A DNA stretch of 64,000 nt from contig CM114272.1 in assembly GCA_050084515.1 (NCBI GenBank), positions 25,234,001 through 25,298,000 on the forward strand, written 5' to 3'. This document shows, piece by piece, positions 49,078 to 61,700 of the stretch. The first letter of the stretch is position 1. Each line of letters starts with the position of its first letter. A program made the translations under genes and the position numbers. The notes below the pieces were generated by a model. The model did no database searches and was not told the origin of the DNA. It saw only the letters and a program-made list of their open reading frames with translations. Origin of the DNA: Blasia pusilla. Its lineage: Eukaryota; Marchantiophyta; Marchantiopsida; Blasiales.

Positions 49078-49478
49078 AACACCTCATTTGGTATGGTCAC
49101 CGTAAAGAGTCATGGATCCCAGATGAAAGGGTTGACGACTTTATCCACGGTGAAGAACATAGGCCACATTTCCAAACTACCTTCAGAAAAAGTAAGACTG
49201 ATAAATCTGGTCAGAATTGTGTCAGTATTCGATACTGATGCGCATATGGACTGCATGATTACAGGAAGTCCGCTTGGACTTCTTTGCCCAAGGAAGTCTT
49301 TGACCCTAACACTCGTCCCAAAGGTGGGAAGGGTAGTAGACTAGAAAGCCAGAGCAAACGCCTTGGGCTATCCGAAGGCCGTGGATGTCAATTCCACTTT
49401 GCTGTAATAATGCCAATAGACCGTCGTGGTTTCTGTGTGTTCAGATCTTTGGTTATCAAGCGTTTAGCACAACTATAG
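49078..49478 (+). pseudogene. MULE transposase N-terminal DNA-binding-like region
   Basis: One frame with a single TGA at 49236-49238 reads HRKESWIPDERVDDFIHGEE, CAYGLHDYRKSAW, KEVFDPNTRPKGGKGSRL and GRGCQFHFAV. The spaced Cys and His residues and GC-F-F pattern resemble the FAR1/WRKY-GCM zinc-binding regions at the start of plant MULE-derived proteins. The match is by pattern only. Confidence 0.5.
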
Positions 49479-49635
49479 GAATTAGTCTAGGATATGTGTC
49501 CCATATCATTTATCAGAAATACAAGAAGTATCCATTCCACTTGTAGGTAACTTATATGAGAGTTTTGCCATGAATTCAACTTGATCTTATTCTAAACCTA
49601 AGGTTTTTTTATGTTCAAAGTATCATTTATTCACT

Positions 49636-50682
49636 ATGTTGGGATTTGATAAGTTCCGGAACGGCCTGCCATTGGTATGGGCAATCCTACAGCGTCATCA
49701 ACATCAAGATCTGGTGGAGACCTTGTCCCAAATCAAGGATTGGGCCAATATTAATATACAAGTTGATTGTGGGCAAGGACCGATCGCAACTAAATGGAAG
49801 CCCTCTTGCTTCATTGTAGATGATTCCAAAGAGAGCAATCTGCTATCAAAGAAGTATTTCCTGGTGTGCCTATAGACCTCTGCCTGTGGCATGTTTGAAA
49901 GAACTGGTTGAAGAATTTGCATCAACGAGCGCATTGTCCAATTACAAAGGCTGACATGAACAGAGACATAGGTGGTGTTATGTACTCACGTGAAGAAGTT
50001 ATGTCATGAAAAAGAATGTTTATATATTTTAACATGTTCCTCTAAGTGTTTAGTTATTTTCGGCTTGACTGAGTAATTGAACAATTTTCATGTTGCAGAT
50101 CCCTTTGATGCTTCTTTAAGATTCATGCGCAAGCGGGTTAGAACAAAACGATACTTCCTGAAGTACTATGCAAACTATTGGCATCCAAAAATTGTCACTT
50201 GGGCAAAGGGATACCTTAGGCATGCGCGGTCCAACCAAGATACCAATGCTGCCATTGAAAGCTGCCACCACATTCTAAAGATGCTCTTGGCGTCTAGCAT
50301 GCCCACAAAGCCAACTAGAAAACTTATTTGGCTTGTGCAAATGCTCACCGGTGAGGTAGAAGATTTTTTCTGGTATATGGGTTTCTTGAAAAAAGAAGGC
50401 ATGGTTAGAAACAAGGCCATACAAAAAGTAATGCAAATTGCAATCAGAAGGGCGAGTGAGATACCTGATGATCATGTCACCTTTGATCTGGTCAATGGGA
50501 GGAAATCTGCTCAGATGAAGAGTTTATTGAACCCTCATCTTTGGTATGATATAGTGGACCATGACACCAAAGATGCAGCTTGTACATGTGCACGTGCCAA
50601 TGAAGGATTCACTTGTAAGCACCAGGTGTGTCTTCTTACAACTCCAAAAAACCATGACATACTCTTCACTTTTGTTAAGTGA
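49636..50682 (+). pseudogene. MULE transposase core and SWIM zinc finger
   Basis: The core reads GLPLVWAILQ, WKPSCFIVDDSKES and, after a frameshift near 49850, VFPGVPIDLCLWHV, which carry the usual MULE pattern (WKPS-FI-DD, C-W-H). A short intron then seems to lie between about 49995 and 50098 (ATGTTGCAG acceptor). The next exon reads DPFDASLRFMRKR and NQDTNAAIESCHHILK, and the SWIM finger CTCARANEGFTCKHQ (CXC...CXH) ends at a GT donor near 50629, with acceptor ATAG before 50773. These proteins cut and paste Mutator elements. The SWIM ligands are intact. Confidence 0.78.
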
Positions 50683-50772
50683 TTGTAAGAATATACACAT
50701 GCAGCCAAGACACTATTTTTTAGCACTGATTTTAGGTCTTGTAACCATTTAACACAATTTTTTTGAACATAG

Positions 50773-51760
50773 GTTAAATGTCTTCTTCTGTGTGGCCACA
50801 CTGAAGTTCAGATATTGTCATACTTGGGAATACGCTTTGGAAGCAAAACTGGCGGGCTACACAACTTGGTGCAAGAGCATGAAGAGCATGAGAATATTAC
50901 TTAGGGTCAGCATCCAAATACTTTGGAAGACTTTACTTTTCCTGATCTTGCTGAATCCACTCCACTGTCCATATCACATGAAATCACCACCAACGATGTT
51001 CAAGATATGAGGGAGAAGTGCATACACGCTGCCCATGGTGTTCCATTCTCAGATATGCTCCTTCGACACTTTTTCAACTCGTGCACAAAGACTTGGGTTC
51101 AATTTTAAACTTGAAGGCCAAGGTAGAGACCAACACTCATTTGCCAGGTAATGGTTATAAAATTGATGCACATTTTCCAGAGCCCTTTGCTCGATATAAT
51201 GGTATGGACCGCCGCCTTCGGAGCCGCATGGATTGGTACGAGCGCATGCATGAAATACGTAGGAATGCTCAGCATGTCAGAAATCAACCATCTGATGAAC
51301 ACCACCAGGTTGAGTCTTTCCAATGAGTGAAGAAGGTAAAGTTTCTGAATATGGAGGAAGAAATGGAAGCATAGGCATGTTCTCATTTGGACTTGGATGC
51401 TCTTGTGAGCCAAGTTCAAGATGATGGAATCCAACACTCCTTCAGTGATTCTGAGTGGCCTTTGGTAAATGACACTCCCCATAGTACCTATAGGAGTGCC
51501 AAAATGACGAAGAGGACCAAAGTAGATGACATGTTAGATAGGCTCATGGAGCCAACTTGCAGTAGAGATTCGGAATTGGCTATGACAGGTTTACCCACAT
51601 ACAATGATGTGGATGTCATTATCTTGGACTCTCAGAATGATACTCACAGGATGATCAAAATTGATGTTGAATGGTTTGGTGTTAACTGTTACGTAACCCT
51701 ATGGAAAGTAATACTCCGGAACAAATGGAATGTTGTGTTCACTCTTTGTCTCACTTGAAC
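50773..51760 (+). pseudogene. MULE C-terminal segments
   Basis: Frames after the SWIM intron read KCLLLCGHTEVQIL, then EDFTFPDLAESTPLSISHEI with NDVQDMREKCIHAAHG, and KIDAHFPEPFARYNGMDRRL. At 51387 an ORF reads DLDALVSQVQDDGIQHSFSD. The segments are in several frames, so introns and frameshifts are mixed. The exact ends are unknown. Confidence 0.45.
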
Positions 51761-51769
51761 ACTATAAAG

Positions 51770-52284
51770 TTGATGTTCGTAAATAAAAAGATTATGCATT
51801 CAATCCCGGTGAGGAAGTTGGCTTGGTGAGGCGCTTCAGTCGTTACAATGTAAGTATGTTAATTCGTAGTCTCAGTTTAACGTGGTCGCGTTCCGCAAGC
51901 ATTACCACGTCAAGAGGACAACCATACACGGTTATCCTGCCAAAAACCGCGATGTCATCCGTACTATACATTTTTCCTCTAAATTAGTCATGGCTAAGTG
52001 AGATAGTCATAACTAAAAAATGCTTCAGACGCCCTCCATACCCTACCCCTGAGGTCTTTTCCTCTTCATAAAGTTTTATCGGCCTAAACTCAAGACCTCT
52101 AAGTTAACTGTAACTAAAGTTGTCCGTAATCGCCGCTTACGAAAAGACGCTTATGATTGATCCGCTCCGCATGTCAATCGAATGGAATTAGCTTCCAATC
52201 GCGTCAATGGTTTGGTTTACACTCATAGTAGGACGAAAACCAATCGGCCTTGAACACATTGAATCCAGTACCCAATGTGGATGA
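51770..52284. other. Intergenic DNA
   Basis: No gene or repeat that I can support, apart from a GC-richer stretch at 51870-51970. Confidence 0.35.
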
Positions 52285-52741
52285 TTTCCTTGATAACTAT
52301 GTGTTGGTTCTGCAGAGCACGAATTTTGTCTAGGAGACGGATGGAAGGATAAGTTTTGCAATTTTGGGACTTGCCCTTTTGCCCTTGCATAGGTGAGGCA
52401 CTCCTTGCCAATGTCTTGTGTATTTTGCATTACAGGCAAATATACTTTGGAAAGCTTTTTGTTTGCAGAGACATTGTTGCCTTGGCATGTTTGTTATGTC
52501 TCTGCTGAGGAACTTGTCACATGTTTGTCATGTCTCCATAAACATAAAGCTTTTCAAAGTATATTTTCCTGTGATGCAAAATACAGAAGATATTGGCAAG
52601 GAGTGCCTCACCTGTGCAAGGGCAAAAGGGCAAGTCCCAAAATTGCAAAACTGATCCTTCCATGGTGCAAAATTGATCCTTCCATCCGTCTCCTAGAAAA
52701 AATCCCTGCTCTTTAGAACCAACACATAGTTATCAAGGAAA
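52285..52741. repeat. Long inverted repeat (~190-210 bp arms)
   Basis: The left arm (52285 to about 52485) pairs with the right arm (about 52525 to 52741), from TTTCCTTGATAACTATGTG to its complement. The arms are near-identical except for a ~25-base extra stretch in the right arm (a local repeat of GATCCTTCCAT) and scattered changes. Both arms encode KEC-T-ARAKGQVPKLQN, which resembles the Cys-pair part of a retroelement integrase zinc finger. So this is probably an inverted duplication of an old gypsy integrase piece. The RNA could fold into a long hairpin. Confidence 0.85.
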
Positions 52742-55700
52742 GCATAATGCCAAGTATGAATGTCCCTAGACTAAGGCCAAGCTCAACATCACCAACACAA
52801 TGTTCTCAAGGAATGCTCCTAAAGGAAAGACAATGCTTGAGAAAATAACATTGCAAGTACATGCAAAGGCTCTTGTTAGCATTGATCACCATCAAGGTAG
52901 AACATATGCAAAGTGCATTTTAACCTTCCTAGTGGACTTCAACTACACACACAAGCATAAGTAGAATGTGCTAAGAATGATGCCAAATCCTCCCTTCCAC
53001 AAAATAGGCGGATTTTTGGTCCTTTTCCCGACAAAAAATGAATCTTTGATCCATGTATAATCTATGGTTATACTCACAAATTTTCCTTGCTGCATTGCTT
53101 TGTATGTCCCAGCATATACTCTCGTAGTCCTGACCCTCCACTTATGGACAAGGTACCCATTTCGAAACCCTGCAATGATGGTGTCGAGAAGATAGGGAAT
53201 GGAGAGGAATTTGGGTCCCCACATTCCACACCAACCTCGGGGTCCTCACTTGGGCGGCACGTATCAGTCTAGAGAACTTCATCTCCTTGCACACATTTCA
53301 CTATCTCTTCGATCAAGACTGAAATGTAAAGTGTACAAAACAAACTTTACTTGCTAACAATGTAAGGCAAAGTAGTTAGACTCGGGGAAAGTAAACCTGG
53401 TCCACCACATCGCCGCCATTGTCCAAGTTGATTGGAGAAGCCAAGGGATGTCCATCTCCTCTAGCCACCTGAAAAAAACCATGCAGGTTTTCAATGAGCG
53501 GGTCATTCACACAATTAGAAAAGATAATCATTCTCAAGTTGAAGGGATATCATGTTGTAGTATACCTATGAGTCGAAGTCTAACTCTGATTTCTTCTTCA
53601 TCTCGGCCAAGTATATCTTCTCCTGATTTTCATGGCTTCTTTAGTTTTTCCATGATGTGGAAGGACACAACGCTCACCTTGGTCCACGACTTGGTCAGGA
53701 CTAGATGAGATACGATAGGAACGGCGAGATTGACGTGCACCTCTTGAAACAGGGTGAAGGCGAGGAGATTTCCTCGTTTTCCTTGTCACTTAAGAAGATT
53801 TCTCCACATTAGGCCTCTTTGAAGTCTGCTCATGTCGCTTCTCTCTCGGGCGCTCCATCATAGACTAATTTCCCAACTCAATGTCATCAGAGCCTCATGT
53901 CTCTTGGTTCCATGGTGGCTGCTCCAACGGAAAAAGGACTCAAAGCACCATCCTCTTCTGAGTCCGAGTCACTAGAGTCCACAATCTCAATATCCACACC
54001 TCCTTGCACACATTTAATTCAAAGTCTAGAAAGAATTCTTTGCACACACTGGTACAAGAAAACTCTTTGGGAAATGTAATCAAGGACAGGGTGACAAGGG
54101 TATATACCCTAGACACAACATCAGCATGGCTGCAGCCAACTTCATCCACATACATACGAGTGACTTTCTCTTGAATTTTGGCTAATATCAATGGTTTATT
54201 AGCCTCTTTCCCGATTTGGTAATTATACTTGAAACGTGGGAGGTAGTACTCCTCGCTGATGTTCCAACTATGTCGATGATACAGGCACATGCCATCTAAT
54301 ACAACGATAGACTGCTCAACCTGTTGTTTTCAAGTCTCTAAACCTGCATCCCACCGATGTGGCTCACCCTTCTCCATCATCTACACCGTAGATAGGTGAT
54401 GGAACACTGCGAGACATGTAAAGTATGTCGCATGATGGGTCCTATCAGATGGGATTATGGAAGGGAGTAGGTTACGAGCGTGCTCTATCCACCCCCCTCA
54501 CTATAGTAGTAGGGCGCACAAGTCCACCCTCTAATTCCTCCCTGGCCTTCTTAAATTCTTCGACCTTTGCTAAACACTGCCAAGAGGTATGTTGGAATTC
54601 ATAGGTTTGGCTTTATATATTGACCTCTATGACCAGGTCTGTCAATGTAGGCATGGGGACATAGGGGGCTAGAACACTCTTTGGATTCTCTTTGACTTTG
54701 CTCAACAAAGCTGCATTCTTTAGCCTGTTGCGGTTGGCCAAGCATTGCAAGATTGTGCCTCTCAATTCGATGTTGGCAGCAGATGGTTGAGCAAAGGTAC
54801 ATGCACATTAATGGAAGAAATGAGACAAACTACCAATGAAGAAATGCGGAGCCTAAACAAAACCAATAAGCTCTTAATGTTCCATGGATGAATTTCAGAT
54901 TGGGGATATGGCCCTAGTTACCCTCGTCCTTGTCCTCGTCCTCGTCTTCTTGACCCTCCAGATCAAGTTCAGCCTTTGCATTCTTCTTCCCTGTGGCCTA
55001 AGGTGTTCCAGGCACAGGCCTCAACCAGTGCGTAGCAACATGGGAGTTGAAAGTTTCCGGAAATCGGAAAAATTCCATGCATGTGGAGCACAAGCAAACA
55101 TATTGCTTGTGCTCATGGGAGTAGCAATAATGGACCCACTCCACAGGGTCCTGGCACAAAGAGGTTTGGCTGGCTTTTCAAAAGCAGGTGGGCTCTTGCC
55201 CATGAATGTAGCAAACATGTTTTTTTTCAAGAGGACAATGCTCATTCTCCCCGTCTCCCTTGCATAATGGAGCCTATGTAAGAACATTACCAACCATACC
55301 AGTAAGCAAAGAATGGTTACCTGGGCATTCAAAGACAGGCCGCACATGTCCATCATGCAAAGAAAAGGTGCGATATTTTAGAAGTGGATGAGAGCATCAA
55401 CATGGAAGTAATTCGACTATGTTGCATAAACACTGCCAAACACATAAATGGAAGAGCTGGATGCATGTAAAATTCTTGACTTTGAATAACGGTATTCCAT
55501 CGATCTGACGTCAGCCACCACCTTAACCCATTACCCTTGCAAAATTAGACATAGGGTTGTCTACACCCTATTGGAATCTAAACTCTACATACATATAAAC
55601 CCTATACTCATAGGGCCCAATTTACACACATACAGACACGATAATATTCAAGCTACAAACAAGTGCACAAGCATTAGGTGGTATCTGGGATTGACCACAG

Positions 55701-56040
55701 AGTTCTATGATCTCTACTATTTTAAGGTATCTAGTATGTTTTCATGATGCTGAAGACTGTCCACTACCTCCACATAGAAGAGCACGGACATATTAATTAA
55801 ATAGTAGCCAACACTAGGCCAGATCAAAACATGCATTTCAACTAAAAAAGGAAATTACCATGGATGCAACGAGCTTACCACGAGCTAAATTGAGAATGGC
55901 GAAGGAATTGAGAACTTTAGATAGATCCAAAGGTTGGTCTTTCTCACATGTAGGTTATCATCTACAGTAGTCTGGTCAATAAGGTAGATGCTGTTAGGAG
56001 TGACCCCGATCAATCAAGGGTTTGAGTTTTTTTTGTCTAT
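52742..56040. other. Region of eroded, unidentified sequence
   Basis: Several minus-strand stretches look like former coding DNA, for example YLPRFKYNYQIGKEANKPLI (54200) and APHAWNFSDFRKLSTPMLLR (55040), plus an acidic tract (DLEGQEDEDEDKDEG, near 54930). No motif lets me name the family, and frames are short. Composition and position between elements suggest another old transposon. Confidence 0.35.
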
Positions 56041-56670
56041 ATTATCGTACGCATACACATCTCTACATAACCCACATCGCTGGTCATATCTACATACCAC
56101 ACAACACCGATCTTCTCCAATATACGGGTAGATCCACACATAAATGAAACATACTCACGCATATATAGTGGGACCCCACAACAAAATCAAGAGTAGTAAA
56201 AACGGTTCACCCGGCCTAAAACTCCACTCCTAAATTTACATCGGCATATCAAAACACATCCACCCTCTGCTATGAGGGAATCTGGATGCTATCACCCTAA
56301 CTCCTACATATCCATACACGTCTATGCAAGAGAGGCGCTCCTAAGGCTTAATATGAGAAAGATGGCTTGAGAAAGCCATCTTCCTCACTCTGATATCCTT
56401 GGGAAGAGCCAAAAAGCTCTTCCCCCCAAAAATGGCCCTACCAACTATAACCTGCGTGCACAGATTACCGGGTGATGGTTGACCTGGTCAACGGGTCATC
56501 TGACAGACTAAAACCAAAATAGGGAAATCTGTAGAAACAACGTTCCCGACACAAGAGTCTGTCACCAACCTCACCCCACATCTCGAGACGAAGTTACACC
56601 GGAACAACCTGCTGACTCTCTATGCCATCAACGCGATAGAACTCTACCTATGTCAAAATAAGATATGACA
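56041..56670 (-). repeat. 3' LTR of the PHD-type element
   Basis: On the minus strand it starts TGTCATATCTTATTTTGAC at 56670 and ends about 56041-56044. It aligns along its length with the solo LTR at 27637-28270. It keeps the AGAGC...GCTCTT and GATGGCTT...AAGCCATC hairpins. Confidence 0.82.
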
Positions 56671-57245
56671 GCTATCGTGCCTATACACATCGCTGGTCAT
56701 ATCTACATAGCACACAACACCGATCTTCCCCAACATACGGGTAGATCCACACATAAATGAAACATACTCATGCATATTTACAAGGACCCCAAAACCGCCC
56801 CCCTAGCTGGTAATCGGGTCCCCCTAACTCTAGATAGCACACACATATGTACCCGAAAAGATCTCCTATCCTATACAAATCTAGCACCATCGATGGTATC
56901 ATCCCCGCAATACTGCCACACTGCAACAACCGTGTTGATCCCTCTGAAGAGATTTGACACTCTCGTACCCTGCTCCATCATAGGCATGGCTCCACGCCTG
57001 CCTCACGAGCTCGTATGCACTCCACGCATCTCAACGCTTCTCCCCAACAACAATAAATGAAGCTCCGCACCATGGGAAGAGACACCCACCCTAACATGTC
57101 TCTCCATGGGACTATCGGCTACGAGAATGTCCTCCACACGTGTGCTCCTCTCCTAGAACCCTTTTGATCAGCTAACACCACAAGTGAATGCTGCCAACGT
57201 GGTTACCCTATATTCCCGTGGTTGATCACCGCTACCCCCTACAAA

Positions 57246-57977
57246 CTACATCGGTAGATGGCTCACCCATCCATCACATGATCGCCACCTTGGCTGATAA
57301 GAAACCGTCTCTTCCCAAAAATCTAGAATCAAACCAAGGGAATACAACACTGTACTCCCTACCAATACAACATACGACTCTGCCGGTGTGGTAATCGCCC
57401 GAGTGGGCACCATCACACTATCCGACTCATGTTCTGGCTGGAGTCTAACCACCAACTCCTATCGAGTCATGTAGTGCATGGGTGATACGCCCCCAAATGA
57501 GGTCTGTATCTGAAAGGGACAACGCTCAATGTCGCCTTTCCGTAATCCCAACACCAAACATGCCGCCTTCCCTAACATCAAGGGTTGGGCTCCCAAATCA
57601 AGTAGGACGCAATGCGGGTGGTACACCGTACCTGAGGGACTAACCAAGAGAAAAACTCTTGCTCGGTTATCCAACAACACCACACCTGGTGAGATCATGG
57701 CTTGCTCTATAGCTAGTGGAGCTGGCATATCTACCAACTTCGCGGCCGCCGCATGCCATGACTCAGTGGGGAGCCTCCCAAGCACCTCATCCAAGGGCAA
57801 GTCCACCACCTCCTTAACTACCTCTGAACAAGAGGCAATCACCTCTCCACACTCACATAACGTGGCGGCCAGTCGGAACACTTCCGTTGTTCCAACTCCC
57901 AACGTTGCCAACTCCAGGGTGGAAAAAAATGGAATCTGGCTCACCCTGGTGGCCACCTCCAACAACATGGTCGACAT
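57246..57977 (-). pseudogene. Retropepsin-like protease of the PHD-type element
   Basis: Two adjoining minus-strand frames. The first (57977-57459) has a hydrophobic beta pattern ending in YHPHCVLLDLGAQPLMLGKA, where D-L-G-A matches the retroviral aspartic protease active site (D[ST]GA, with Leu in place of Ser/Thr), followed by LGLRKGDIERCPFQIQTSFG. The second (57455-57246) reads YVVLVGSTVLYSLGLILDFW, like the second half of a retropepsin (LVG...LG). A stop at 57459-57461 separates them. In working elements the protease processes gag-pol. Confidence 0.65.
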
Positions 57978-58112
57978 TGGCTCCTCTCAAGCCGGCATAG
58001 GAGTCGTCTCTCCAACTCCTTGTGACGACAACGCACCTGTCCCACTCGTGGGTGCCATCGGTCGTCGAGGCATCATCGACGGTGTATGAAGCGCCTCCGA
58101 CAATGTGAACGA

Positions 58113-58945
58113 CTAGGGAACCCTGGCCTGCTGCCCATCGATGCCCTCATGTGGGTGAATCCCAACCCCACCTCTCGATGGCTCGGTTACTCTTGCAACA
58201 TCCCAAGTCACCATCGCAGCAGTCTCAACCTGAGCCGCACTGCACATGAAGCTCAACCCAGTATAGTCCTCCCCTGTATCCTGATATGACCTGTAGGCTG
58301 GAGCCACACTAGCTACTCTCGGCTCTGTGCCTGTCATTGGCTGCATCATCGTCATGGCAAAAATCCTATGCTCCAATTGATCGATGCGAGTGAGGAGCGC
58401 TGGATCGGGTACATGTCCTCCATTTCCCGTGACTGGTGATGACACTCTACCACCACGATCATCCACCACTCGATCTCCAACAATTCTCTCACCCCCAAGT
58501 CCTCTACCTACCTCTGGACGTACCACCCGGCGAGGATCATAACACCTATCCCTAGTGTAACCATATCGGTGACAATGATCACACTGTAATTGTGGTGGGG
58601 CCATCCTCTGTGGCTCTTGAGCAATCGGAGTCGCCCATGGCCCTCTCCCATGCTGTGGGCAATCCCTCTGCCCATGTGATCCACCACACGTCCAACAAGC
58701 CATATGTATGTATGGCCGTTGCCTCATCGGCTCACGATACCCGCCCTGCTCTCTGGGCCCACTAGCATGCTCCCGTGGTACTGATGCATGCTGGGACACG
58801 TGTGGGTCTACTCCTACTTGTCGACCCGTCTAATCCCGTGAAAATCCCGTTGTCACCACTTGCTCCTCACGCATGTTGAGCTCTACCCACTCAGACAACT
58901 CGAAGACCACATTCACTGCATCTTCTTTGTATCTGTTAGAAAACA
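58113..58945 (-). pseudogene. Gag with two zinc knuckles, PHD-type element
   Basis: The minus-strand frame runs to a stop at 58113. It has two Cys/His zinc knuckles: CWTCGGSHGQRDCP near 58690 and CDHCHRYGYTRDRCY near 58580, the second with His-Cys spacing that is off the CCHC norm (CX2CX3-4Y). Upstream in the same frame, across one TAG at about 58832, lies EDAVNVVFELSEWVELNMRE, which fits a gag coat region. The C-terminal part is Gly/Arg/Asp-rich, then enters ITRIDQLEHRIFAMTMMQP, likely coiled coil. Gag would bind the element's RNA. Confidence 0.7.
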
Positions 58946-58956
58946 AAGAAGATGCA
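58917..58956. repeat. Perfect 14-bp inverted repeat
   Basis: Arms TGCATCTTCTTTGT (58917-58930) and ACAAAGAAGATGCA (58943-58956) with a 12-base loop, exactly where gag sequence stops. Confidence 0.92.
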
Positions 58957-61700
58957 ATATTAGACTAGCCCTCAATTCATTTCTAACTCATCCATTGACT
59001 TATTTCCAATCCGGAAAATCATGGAGAAAACTGATTGAACTCAAAATCTTAGGATGAAAACAAGTAGATAAGAAAAAGTTCGACTGAGAGGGGATTAATA
59101 TTCAAAAAAATTCTACTTCAATTTTTGGAGATCATGTGAGTTCCTTGAGAGTCACACCACTTTGGAAAAATTTGCTTCCTTTTCCAAATTGATACCATTT
59201 TATGATTGTTGCCATACTTTTTTGTTATGACTTTGTGGATATGGTGTAACTATTAATAGTTGCAACCATTATAAGTGTTACAATTGCAAATCAAGTTGTA
59301 ACTCCCAATAGTCGCAAGAGAATTCCACAATAGTTTATGAATGTCTTGCAACTATCAATAGGTATGAACTTTAATATTGGAAAAATAATCGAATATAGTG
59401 AAATCATTTGTCAATGACAATCTTTTCTAAACCTCAAAATCTTCCACAATTAGAGAAACGCCATAAGAAAGTCAAATACAAAAAGGGATCCCTTATGGTT
59501 AATCTAAATTTCTTCTCATGATTTTTTTGGAATTAGAAGTAAAAGATGATACGTTTTCTTAATTATATTAAAAAAATCAATTAATTTTGTAGAATTTGGT
59601 GAGAATATCTACATTATATTAAATTCATCTTAATTTTTTCTCTAAGATAACATTTGAATTATAGAACAAAATGACACATATTTTAAAAATTATTAAAGTG
59701 TAATTTCTTATTTATTTTTCATATTTAAAATTCATAAAATTGATAAAAATGCAAGATCATATTTTCTTGTTGCTATTTCATGAGAGAAAACTCATCCGTT
59801 TACCCAAAAATTGAAGTGTTTAGAATTTTTTTAATATATGTATGTACACCCTTTAATAATCATAACTAGTGTATAGTTTGTGATCTAACATCATACCAAT
59901 AATTCTATTGCCTAAATTTTTTTTTCTTGAAATTCGCACAACAAAAATATTTCCTTGTGGCCCTATTGACATATCTCATGTACATATATATCTTTATAAC
60001 CATCTAATAAGCTCGGCAACCACCAATCCAAGTTCAATCATGGAAACCTTAAACATATATGCTCGTATACTAAAAAGTTTTGAATACACATAGTATGTGA
60101 CTACACTCTTTCATGACAAAGCTCTCTCCTATGTCAAACAAAAACCTCTATCCTATTCAAAGGCTTATGGTTACTCACAAAATAAGAGACACCATAATTG
60201 TGCTGTCTCATGGAATGAAGATTTGAAAAAAAGAGAATAAACTTCCAAACTCTCTCTCTTTCCTTGAGATATACCCTACCTTTTTCTTTGGTGAATTGTG
60301 TATATAGGTCACCTCTCTAAACCTAACCCTTTATGGTGGATCAAGAGACACCTTTCACATTGGGAAGGAAACTATGCAAGAATATGGAGATTACCATAAA
60401 TAGTAAATTCTTCCAAGTAACCCTATATGAGATTTAAACTAGGGAGCAAATTACACTTTCTCTTCACACTTAAATAAAATCATCCCCACCTCCAATTTAT
60501 CCTTATGAATCTTATTAAGTTTTCTTTGGATATTGAGGTCAAAATGGAGAGAAAACTTTCATGGACCAATGGCTTCTTGTATAGGAATGGTTTGTAATTA
60601 CGAAATGGATTTTTAGTTAACCTAGATTTTTCATAGATTAATCAAATCTATGTTAATCAAGTGAGATAAACTAAAACGTCTTAACATTGGAGGGATATGT
60701 TGAGAGAGACTAGTAAATGTGGATGTATAAAATGCTCATTATAAATAGAATAACTTAGGAAAAACTCCTCGAAGCACCAAACCTCTCGAGGAAATTAAAG
60801 AAAGTACAAATGTTTTTTCTCCTAAATCTCATGAGGATTTGAGAATGTTTAGTTTTTTTGTTGATTATGTACATCTTTATTTATATATTATAGCACATTG
60901 CATCTTTATGTGAATCTTGGAGGGCAAGGTCACACAAAAACAGACAAGTCTAGACATGCCCAATGGGTCCCTCGTCCGCTCCCGAGCCTGCCCCTAAGCC
61001 TGTAACGTAGACCCGCGTTGGGCTAGCCTGCCATAAGGGCTGCGTGCGGGTTACAAAGTGGGTGCGGGCTGGCTTAGCCCGGGTGTGTGTTTTGGGTTTG
61101 GTGGGCTCGGATGCGGGCCGTGGGTACACGGACATATACGGTTAGAAGTTTGTGGATACGGACTTTGGAGGGTGTTCATAACGTTGGCTCAATGTCTTCT
61201 TGTATTGTTTATATGGAAGCAACTTGAATTATGCAAAATCGCAAGAACATTGATGGAGAAGTTGACTTGCATCCTAAACTCCAAGATCCATATTTCGAGG
61301 CATTGGTCAAATGCTAATGCAAGAAGTGGCTCTTGGGACAAAGAACTCCATGGCATCCAAGGGTGAGAAAAATGACAAGCCCCACAACAAAAGTACATTA
61401 AGGCCTCAAGGTGCTTCAAAGCAACGAAATCTTTATTTGCTCAATGTGCTTGTTGTAGCAACTAAAGTTGATTTTGGTGCGATTTGAATAAGACCAAGGA
61501 TAGATAGATTTCACTTGTGAACTCAAGAAAGTCATTGAAGATGAAGTAGGAAGTGTCATTTATTTATTGGATACATGGAGATCTCACTAAAATCGTGGAT
61601 ACCATGGGAGTTAGCCGGACGCGTTAAAAAAAACATCTTATTAACAAACTCTAGTTTATTTTCACATCCTCTTCCTATTCTTCTTCCTATCACCTAAATG
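58957..61700. other. AT-rich intergenic DNA
   Basis: No gene seen. Bases 60940-61150 are a GC-rich island with GCGGGC-type words inside AT-rich DNA. It has no supported ORF and may be a foreign insert. Confidence 0.4.

Larger units (their letters stand above)
49078..51760 (+). mobile_element. Mutator-like element (MULE) coding region, degenerate
   Basis: Plus-strand pieces follow in transposase order: a Cys/His-rich N-terminal region (49078-49478), the MULE core (49636-49995), a SWIM-finger region (50090-50630), and C-terminal segments to about 51760. One TGA in the first part, a frameshift near 49850 and a TGA after LCLWHV show decay. No terminal inverted repeats were found. Confidence 0.75.
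56041..58956 (-). mobile_element. PHD-type family LTR retrotransposon, internally deleted, gag and protease kept
   Basis: On the minus strand: gag (58945-58113), protease (57977-57246), a short unclear stretch, the polypurine-like CCAGCTAGGGGGGCGGTT (56810-56793), a copy of the LTR end (about 56790-56672), GC, and the LTR (56670-56041). RT, RNase H and integrase are absent, and the 5' LTR is missing. The LTR is related to 25748-26340 and 27637-28270. A 14-bp inverted repeat at 58917-58956 marks the right limit of recognisable gag. Confidence 0.78.

Noticed and set aside
53943-54290. 116-codon minus-strand ORF
   Set aside because: Some stretches look protein-like, but no motif is visible and neighbouring frames are broken; kept only as part of the eroded region.
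57529-58089. 186-codon plus-strand ORF
   Set aside because: It lies opposite the gag-protease region, which has recognisable motifs on the minus strand.
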